A DNA stretch of 64,000 nt from Paralvinella palmiformis (taxonomy: Eukaryota; Annelida; Polychaeta; Terebellida; Alvinellidae): the NCBI GenBank assembly GCA_025642065.1, contig JAODUP010000128.1, positions 560,158-624,157 of the forward strand, read 5' to 3'. Positions 14,677 through 24,900 of this stretch are shown here, one piece after another. The notes under the pieces were generated by a model. It was not told the origin of the DNA, did not search any database, and saw nothing but the letters and a program-made list of their open reading frames with translations. A program made the position numbers and the translations under genes. How positions within the stretch are numbered: position 1 is the first letter of the stretch; each line of letters starts with the position of its first letter.

Positions 14677-17600
14677 GGAGCAGGGTTCAAAATTTCCCTA
14701 GGTGAGCTAACATTTACAGGATTTGTAAATTTTCAATTTAGGTTATCCTTAGGGTGAGTACAATTATCAGGTTAAAATAACATTGTATCTGCAGTAATAT
14801 GTCATGGCCCAGATATGACCTTCCTGTTTTGATTATCAATCTCTTGGACATATCATCGCATTCAATATTTTCTGGAATAGTTATCAATAACTAGCATTTT
14901 CTTTTCTTCAAAATAAAGACCTTTAAGTGCATTTATATTGTTACAACACCACTCAGATAAACTGTATGTGTGTGAAACTATCTTTGGCATAGTCGGGACA
15001 AGTGAAGTGGTGTCACAGCCAGCATATTTTCCAAGTTACTAGATAAACTTAACCATATACTGCCATATAAGAACACAACAGAAATCTGGCTACAACTCAC
15101 CTGAGATTGGCAAGCGATGCCTTTCGCTTGGCTGAGTAGACCAGGATGAAGCCATGATACAAGTCATCGCGGACTTGGGTGCCACCATGATAAGATGTTA
15201 CTGTCACTTCCACCTTACGCTTCGAGTCATCGAGATATGTCTCTAATGTTATTGTTGGAAACTTGTCCGATGTCACATAACAACACTGGTGGTTCAACAA
15301 TGGAGCCAGAGGCAAATCCACTTGGAAGTTATCACCACACATGAAACACATTAAAATTCTGGAAAGAAAAAATCACAGGTTCTCACAGGTTTGGTGCTAA
15401 ATTCTGCCAGTTGCATAAGACTTATGATCAATTAGTGTTAAAATAAAATGATCTACTAATAAAAACAAAGAGAAATATTTCAACTTATGAGGTTTTCTGA
15501 AACATTTGAAAAACAACAGTCTTACAGTTGGCATGATATGCATTCATCTAAATAGAATCTGATAAGCCAAAAATAAACATAGCTGTAATGAAACACACAA
15601 TACAGGTATAACTGTAGCACACTAACAGAGAGTTACCTGTGGTTCTAATATTACAGGCATGCCTATAGTAATATAGGCATATAGGTAGCTATAATGATAT
15701 TGGCATGCCTATTGTAGTAATCATGTCGATATACCTCTAGTAATAATGATATTGGGATCCCATTTTTATAATGATACAAGCATTCTCTCTCTCTCTCTTT
15801 CTCTCCACACACACACACACACACACACACAACAATAGAGGCACACCTATAGTTATATTCCAGCAGACATATATGAAGCTATAACGGTAAGTACATGCTT
15901 TCAGTTAAAATGACAAGAGAATAGGTGTAGTTAAAATTATTTACTGGTATTTCTAGTTATAAGGACATTTGGAGAGGTGAAAAAGGATAAGGGTGTTACT
16001 TCAAAGAAAACCTTATCTAAACCAGATATAAGTCCTGTATCGGTATCATCACTTCGGTTCATATATATCAAAATAAATATCAGCTCCAGAGGTCAACCAA
16101 TATAATCTAAGAAGTCCAGTTTTCAGAACATTTCCTGGGAAATGGCTCTGGATCTGTAGGTTAGATAGTCGTAAATTAATTTCTGGCAAACAGCCTACAT
16201 GTCAACCACCACAACACAACCCACAGCTGTAGCACTAATGAGAAATATCTATATGTCAGCATCGGTGGTGAAAAAATTGGAAGACAAAGTATTGAGGACT
16301 AGTGTGTCCTCCCTTTAGGTTTGTGACTAGTCCAAATTATTAGTGCCAACTGAGTGTACCTAGTGTCTTTTTGAAGCCTAATATGTGGTAGTCTTGTTTT
16401 CATTCTGTGTGTGATAAATTACAGTTGTTTTGAAGATCTTCAAAGTGGAAGAAAAAGCATGGAAATTCTATGGGTTGATCAATTTAATCACAACAAGAAC
16501 TTCATGAATTAGTTTTAAAAATTCTATCAAATGTGGTCACTCAAAATTAATAAATGACAGCATGTCAATATTTCTGGACCCAGAAAAAAAAATAATACGG
16601 GTAAGCCTGCTATTCTAGAACTGTCTAACCATACCTTATATCTGGTTCTATGCTCTCCGCTATGTGCCATGGTTGTACGAAGGACGAATGGTGTTGGATA
16701 CACTTGACTAGGTTGTGCATTGCCAAATTAATCTGATCCTGATGAAACCGCCGTGAGGTGTCCATCATTAGGCTGGAGGGAATATCTACAAATGGACATT
16801 GTAACCTGGAAGAGAACAATAATTCAGTGTCTGTTAGCTGTTGTAAACTAACCCAACAAGGGACAGCTGTTTGACAGCAACCCATAATCACCAATCTCGG
16901 ATGCATACATGTATGTATTATAAATCCAGAAGTAACATACACAATACTAAAAAAACTAAAACAATCATTGCCGATTCTCCCCCCAACGGGATTTATACAA
17001 GGTTATGCATTAAGAATAAAATTGTATAAAAAAAGACATATTATCGGGCAGATATGTGTGTGCATACATGGATGCATACTATTTACTGATTTCTAAATTA
17101 CTAGCTGGGTATATTTCATATAAATCAGAAAGTTAGTAAACAAGCTATATCATCGTGTCCGCAACCAGAGCAACAAACATGAAGGAGCACACTAACTTAT
17201 CAGCAAGCTGTTGTCCTTCATCACGTAACGTATTGAGTTCCATGTCACTGAGATCTGGATTGTGTGCCAGGACAATGACGACTGGAAGCCCACGGAATGG
17301 TAACTTCTCTCCACGCTGAGGGTCATTCATTAAAGTCTTGCGCAGGTTCTCCACAAGATAATCATACGTATACTTAGAGTTGAATACACAAAAACAACCT
17401 GAATTGAACAAACGATCAGCAGTTAAATAAATAAACGAGCAAAACAATCATAGAAATATTCCTAACTAAAAAAATTGTTTAACATTAATTTAGTTATAAA
17501 TACTTATTTCTTATTCGAATTAAACTGTCAGAAAATAATTATATAATTACAACCTACAAATAAACAGTTAAAAAGTCCATATTTCAACCCCCCCCCCCAC

Positions 17601-18908
17601 TCCAATTTACTAATTAAGAAATTTTTCAGTTAGTTACGATGACAACATAAATATCAATGGTATACCTCCCCCCCCCTCCGAAACACACACAGGGGTATCA
17701 TTTAAAAATCCAAAACAGTTTTATAACCAGGTAACACTCAGCACATAACTAGCCAAACAAGAGCCAGTTTCTAACTTACCATGAGGTTTAAAATCTGCAG
17801 TTTTGAAGGAATTATGCGGCAATGACACATCACCATCTATTGGACGATAATCTAAGCTATATATATCACTACCTAGGGTGTACTCGTCTTCTATACACTG
17901 TAACTGGAATAAAGGAAATGCATCGTCCGATGACGATTTGGCGACTTTAGGCCACTTTTGCTCATACGATAAGTGGACTAAGCAACTTCCGAAGATAACG
18001 AGGCAAAGAGAAAGATGAAACACTTGCCAGACTTCACGAGACAATAATTACAGAAATTTGCGATTAATTCAGCAATGATTAAAATGCCAGGCAGCAACAA
18101 TAGGCAGTAACATGTCTAAACAAAATAGTAATTATTACTGAATTAATTTTAAAGAGGATGTAATACAAAACTAGAATGCTAAATTTACATATCTTACCTC
18201 AATTTGTATTAAAAACAACATACTAATAATTTATTTTCTTTAAAAATAAATAACTATGCATTAAGCATTAATGATGTTATCACATATGCACATACTCGTA
18301 TCTCATGAGCAAGCTGTTCCGCAAGGCCATCTGTACCAAGAAGGACCATATTCAGGCGGTTATCTACAGCATCGAGCAAGAACTGACTGTTGCGACTCCA
18401 CGACTGGGGTCGGTGAGCTTTGGTTGCCAAGACGGCCTCTATCAAGCTCTCCATACAGTGCTCACCATAGGGGCACTGTTCTCGGGAGGGACACTGTATG
18501 AAGCCAAGATGATTCAAGAGGATCACGCGGCGATCTTGTTCCAGATGGTTCATGGCACGATATCTGAAAATATACCACAGCAAGATGCAGACAAGTTTTC
18601 TTTTCAATCATATCATTTAGAACATTTCAAATTCTCAAAATTCAGCTCAGGATCATAGCATGTTAATGAGTGGTTTATTTAGCCAAGAGAAACTTTCCAC
18701 AAACACAGGTACAGGTGAGATTTGCAGTGCAATGCTCTAATCACTGTGCCATCAAGACACCTGTGTGTATGTGTGTTTTAAATGTTCCTGCTTCATGTGC
18801 ATACAGATTTCTGTTTCCTGTGGGTGTGACAGATTTGTCACTTACAAAAAGTAGATTGTCTGGATCCCACAGGCTGATGAGAAGCCTAGAAATATTATCA
18901 ATATTTAA

Positions 18909-18953
<45 letters not shown>

Positions 18954-21900
18954 CACACACACACACACACACACACAGAGATATGTGGACATTGTTGTAT
19001 GTTTACTTTCTCTTATGTGTAGATTTATTTATGTATAGACTAATGTAGATATAGGTTTAAGGATGTCTGGATGCTGATGATCTGAGCCAGTGACACCATA
19101 TACATGTATCGTAAAACACACAAACCTTGGTTCATTTTGTAGTCGAGCAGTTATCTCAGCCAGGTCCTCTTCCAACACCTGTTTTTGTTCGTACTTAGAG
19201 AACAGGGCGGCATTCTCCTGCAGCAGTTCAATAAAGTGACCTCTGGCAACCTCTCGCAGCTCTTCTTGATGCTTCTCATAGACCAATGTCTTGTCCTCTT
19301 CACTCAGACCAGTAAAACACTGATGGCCAAGGAAGAAAATGGCTGTCTCCTCTAAAGTCTTCCCTGTTAAGTTCTGGTTCCTTTCCAGCAAACGCTTGAA
19401 CTGCAGCATCAATCTGAAATAGAGATATTGAAGAAAATGGATCAGTTTGGTATAACCTACTTCTAAAGCAGTTCAAGGGTTAATGACATTAATGACTGGC
19501 TTTGAACAACAACAACCACAACAACAACATAAATAATGGCAACATGTACACACCAACATATATGGGGGGCTATAAATAACATTCATGATGTAGCTGAATC
19601 GTGAAGTCACCTTATCTTGACATCAAGCGATACTACAACATAACTGTGGGCATACTAATAGTGCTGTGGTTAGATTACTGCACTACAAACCTGCAGGTTA
19701 TGGGTTTGAATCTGTGTCCTACCTGTGTTTGTAGGATTTGTTTCTCTAGGCAGAAACCAATCAGCCATATGTCTGACATGTGACCTGAGCTGAGGCTAAA
19801 CAACTCAGCTCAATATATAACAATGTTTTGACAGCAGTCCACCATAAGAGTCAACTACAGCATAAACCACGTGATCAGTTAACACTGCCTTATATTTGTA
19901 TTCATTATGTATGGCATACATCGGGTCAATTCCATTTTGTCAATTCCAAATCGAATTTATCTTTCCAATTCCAAATGTATCAATTCCAATTCCACTTTTT
20001 ACCTACTCTCTTTTTACCCACTACCTTTTACTATGAGTTGGTACCCACGAATACCTACTTGGAATATCTACTGTACGTAGTTTATATTCCAAGTAGGATT
20101 GTCATGGAAGAAATATTTCTCAATCAAAAAATTAAATGGTAAATTAATTTGTGGATAAAATTTTTGGTAGGAAACTTCAATTCCAATTGTGATTAAAAAT
20201 TTACCAATTCCATTTTTTTAAAGTCATTTGCAATTCTGGAATTGAATTGACCCCCCCACATCTGATGTATGTTGATAGAAACAGATTTTTTGTACACTAT
20301 TGGCGTCTTGTCTGATTTGGGGTAAGGGTTTGAAATATGTAGACTTAAATTATATTTTATCACAAAAATACCCCCACTTCAATTGCTGCCATAATCAGGT
20401 GATTATTAAACATAATCATACATTAAAGCCACTATGGAGTTGAAGAATATTTAGACTAGCAACAAACAACAGTCAGTCAGCTATTTAATGCCTTAACTGC
20501 TACCTAGTGACTAAAATAATAATTCAATAATAATCCTGTTCCTGAAAGGATCAAAATTTATCATTTTCATAAGATTTACATAAACTAATAATAATAATGT
20601 ATATTTAATAAAGCGCCCTTACTAGCAGGAGCCATTCAAAGGCACTGTACAAATAATATGTAATATAATAATACCCCAAATAATATGTCTGTAAATACCC
20701 TGTAAGTGATTTAAAAGATACTAATTATTTATCTGCGAAAGCTACCTTGAACAGGTGTGTTTTTAGAACAGATCTAAAATTTTCAAGAGACGACGTAGCT
20801 AGAAAAGTGTTTCAAACCGTTGCTTCAAATGATGTACAGATACCAGAAACAGTGAAGAACTAAGGAAAATTCTATATGACAATAGGATTGTAGCTAAAGG
20901 TTTTAAACCATTTTTGTTCAGTAGGCCGACTAGATATCAAAACTTGTCTTACACTATTGGTCAGTGACCTTTAAAATAAAACAATAAAATTTCTCCAATT
21001 TCCAAGGCCTTACTAAAAATATCATCCAGATTAAATATTTACACAAACAATTGTTATCAAACAGGGTTTGCCCAATTTGTTTTGGAAGATTCACCCACCA
21101 ACTGAACGAGAACTTACTCGCTGCGTTTCTGTTCCGCTCGGAGAGCATTCAAATGATTTCTGAACACTTTTTCGGCTTCTGGCATCTCCATCAGATCTAC
21201 GGGTATGCGTGGATCATTGCTTTCAATAAATTCATTACTTCGCCAACAGCCACCATTGGGTACCACAATGAAGTATCTGTCAAAGAAATCCTGTCTATGC
21301 AGCCACTGAAGAGTGGAAGGCCAACTTCTGGAAGAGAAATGTTAAAAATGATTGAGCTTAGAATATATTTCTGAAAAGTAAGCTCCCACTGGTTTTCATA
21401 TGTTTCAGGTATGAGAGTGGACTTTTTGAAGAAAAAAAACATGAAAAGCAGGAAAGGAAATCTCAGAGTGAAGAGAGCCACATGCGCCTGTGGTGTGGGG
21501 AAACAAATTTGGATTTTGTGCATTTATAGGACAATCTGAGACTACTTCAGTGGGAATTTAAAAAAAAACGTCTTGCAAGAAAGTTTTTTTTTTCAAACCA
21601 CCAGTTTGATCCACTCCCCATTTCCAAAAACAATATTTCTGGCTTTGGAAATCTGGTAAAACCCGGAATATGCTCATCCCTGGTGTTTGATCTGATTGAC
21701 ATTTAACAGTGTAATAAATCATGTCCATTATATTGTACTTCACTTGACACTTCGGGTCCAGAAAAGTTGGTAGCTCAAATGCGAAGGGATTTGTGTGTTG
21801 AGTCTTTGAGCTAGTCACTAGTCTAAATAAGATATGTGTTAATCTGGTGTTGATTTTGTTTACAGTAATTCATAGTCATTTTGAATCCCAACTTAGTTAG

Positions 21901-24900
21901 ACCAAGAGCTTAATGAAATTATATTATTAATTCTACAGAATATGCATGCTAAAAATCAGTAAATACAAATATATTATGTAGAGAATAATACATTCTGTTA
22001 TATTTGGGGTTTTGTTTGGAAAAATAAAGTCTATTTACAAAAGTGACAGCGGAATAAAATTTTATGATGATAAACCAGCTTTATTTAAATATAAGCAACT
22101 TTATTATTCGTCTCACTTGTGAATTTTAACCACTAAATACACAGAATGTCAGTCAAAGCACTGAGCATCTATTGGATAGCAATTGTTTTCACATGGAACT
22201 CCAAACTTATGACTCTCCATGGTAAATTGCACTTGACGTGTTTGGCCATAGGATCTAGCATTTTCCTAGCTCTGCTTGGCCAAGTAAACAAATACTTGTT
22301 GAGCTAGAATGAAATTTATTGGGTTATTGGATCTAGCATTTTACTAACGCTGGGGCTAGTGAGATGAAGAAATATTTTTGGGTTCTTACGATTATTAGTA
22401 TTGATCATCGGGGTATTATACTGCTAGCTCATGAAAATTAGTGACAAAATGATAAAGGAATGGGTAATTGCATCAGAAATTGAATGATTTGATATATTGT
22501 CAAGAAAGTTTTTCGAATTAAGTTGTGTTCAGTATTGTTTATACTATGACAGGAATGCAGCGGAGATGAATTCACGAAAACAAATAGCAAAATATGACCA
22601 CTTTCCCAATATGCACTGTTCTATGCAAGCACATTGCTGTTAATATACAAGGCACTGAGCTGAGCTATTTTGCGCTGGGTAAAACAAGTTCTTGTTTACA
22701 CGTCAGTGTGTTTCTGGCTGTCAAAATTGGTAACTAAATAAATATGGTTCATTCAGTAAGTTGTCAATACAAATAGGATCAATTTGTCCACCTTACAGTG
22801 TGACCAATGAGTGTATAATTATGCACCCATGTTGCATAGTATGCCTCAATCAGAATTTTGACCACCTAAATTACATCAACCTGGAGTTTGTTCCAGCTTT
22901 TGACTCGAATAGCATTACACAACTTTCCCTACCAGATGAAGAAGCCAGTTTACTGAGCCATGACGGCACAGTTAGATAGAGTGTAGGATTCATATAACCA
23001 AAGGGTCACATGTTTGAGACCATTTCCCTAATGTCCAGAATTACCCCGTAATTTTAAAATAACATACATTGAATTGGGGAAGAATTATAGAAGATTGGTT
23101 TTAGGTGTTTTGATCGTGTGATTTCACAGGGTCTGTTTCATAAATATTAAAAATGCCACACATTAACTTTAAAAATAAGTGAAAATATTACCAGTGAAAA
23201 CAAAGAGGCTACATAAGTATATGCCTGTGTCTGATAGTATTTGTAGTATAAGCACTACATACATATATAATATGCTCTGTATTTCTATTTTTAATGACAT
23301 ACTGCTATTACAAATAGTGAGTTTTTTATACACATGACTACTAAATGTAAGCTACATCCTTCGAGTCATTGACAGACAACTAAAGGCCACAAGATTATTA
23401 TTTCATTTCTCTAGGATGTTAGTAACCAATCAGCAATATGTCACAGCTAGAACAAAGAACCAAGACTAAACAAACAAATCACTCACTCACTCACTCAGAG
23501 ACTCACTCACCTGTCAGCTATAGTGTACAAATCAGGTAGAACCTTTCTCAGAACATGTGCAAGCTCTTCAAGATACTTTTCTTTTCGACGCTGCAAGTAT
23601 TGTTCTTTCAGCTGTATCACATGTCTTTGGAACAGTCGTTTTGCCTGATCTGTGCCGCAGAGATCCTGGAAGTGCACGTAGTTATCATTCTGTCTAATCT
23701 TACACAGTACAGATGTCCAAAGCGCTTTGTGATCTGTGACATACGAGCGTATCAGATTAAGGTAAGCCTCCCGTGCCACATCGCGCAGTTCTTTCCGGAT
23801 TTTAGCAGCTTCCGTGTAACCGAGTGTCTTAAGACGATTCTTACTGCCCGCCTTATCGATGATATGAGCCAAGGTGAGAAAAGCCGCCTCCACACTGACG
23901 TTTTCATGTGCTGATGTCTCAACAAGGGGTATGGTGCAGTTGCGAAACTCCTTCCGTGTCAGTAACCGCTCAGCCTCTCGAACATAGTTCTCATGAGCTT
24001 CGTCATTCTTGGTAGTGACTAGTACGATCGGTTTCTTTGTCTTCAGGAGATTGCTGAGGATCAGTGCTGTGTATTCGATTTGTCTCTCTAGGGGACGCTG
24101 TTGGACGAGCGACACGTCGAACAAACAAAGGAAGCCATCAACCAGCAGCTTACCATCGGGCAGAAGGTCGCGCTCAAATTCATGCTCCAATCCTGGATAG
24201 CAAACAAAGATCATCATACACAACATTCTACTCTACTCCATACATCCAACAGATTACTCTAAGCCCTAAAAAGGCAATTGTTTCACCCTTTTGAAAGAAA
24301 GCTACCAACCCGAGTAGAGTTGGCAAAATGTTGTTATTGTTCTTCAATTCCGGAATTCCAGAACTGATGGGCAATTCCAAATCCTGTAATTGCTTATTTA
24401 AAAAAAAATGGAATCGTAATTGATAAATTTGGAATTGAAGTTTGCCACAAAAAATTTAAATCTACAAATTGATTTACCATTTAATTTTCTAATTCAGAAA
24501 TATTTCTTCCATGACAAATCCTGAAATATAAACTACTTGAAGTATTCCAGCTAGGTACTCGGAGTAGGTATTCGGGGGAACCTACTCATGGTCAAACGTG
24601 GTAGGTAAAAATGAAATTGGAATTGATGAATTTGGAACTGGAATTGATAAATTTAATGTGGAATTGATACTGACGAAATAGAATTTGACCAAATAGAACT
24701 GTCTGTTGTTGAATTAATTTGTTCAAACTTGGTGCTGGTCGCACCTGGAACATATACTCAAGGGGCAACTACAATGAAAAATATCCCACAAACACAGGTA
24801 TCGGTCCTGAAAGTTGGTAGCCCAGTATTCTAAACATCTGAGCTCATCAAGTTGAACAAATTAGCCTAAGCATGTACAAAGAAAGCAAAAATATAAAAAA

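Noticed and set aside
18305..18658. 117-codon open frame on the plus strand
   Set aside because: Lies opposite p190 exon 5, which has clear homology and splice sites.
23555..23914. 119-codon open frame on the plus strand
   Set aside because: Antisense shadow of p190 exon 2.
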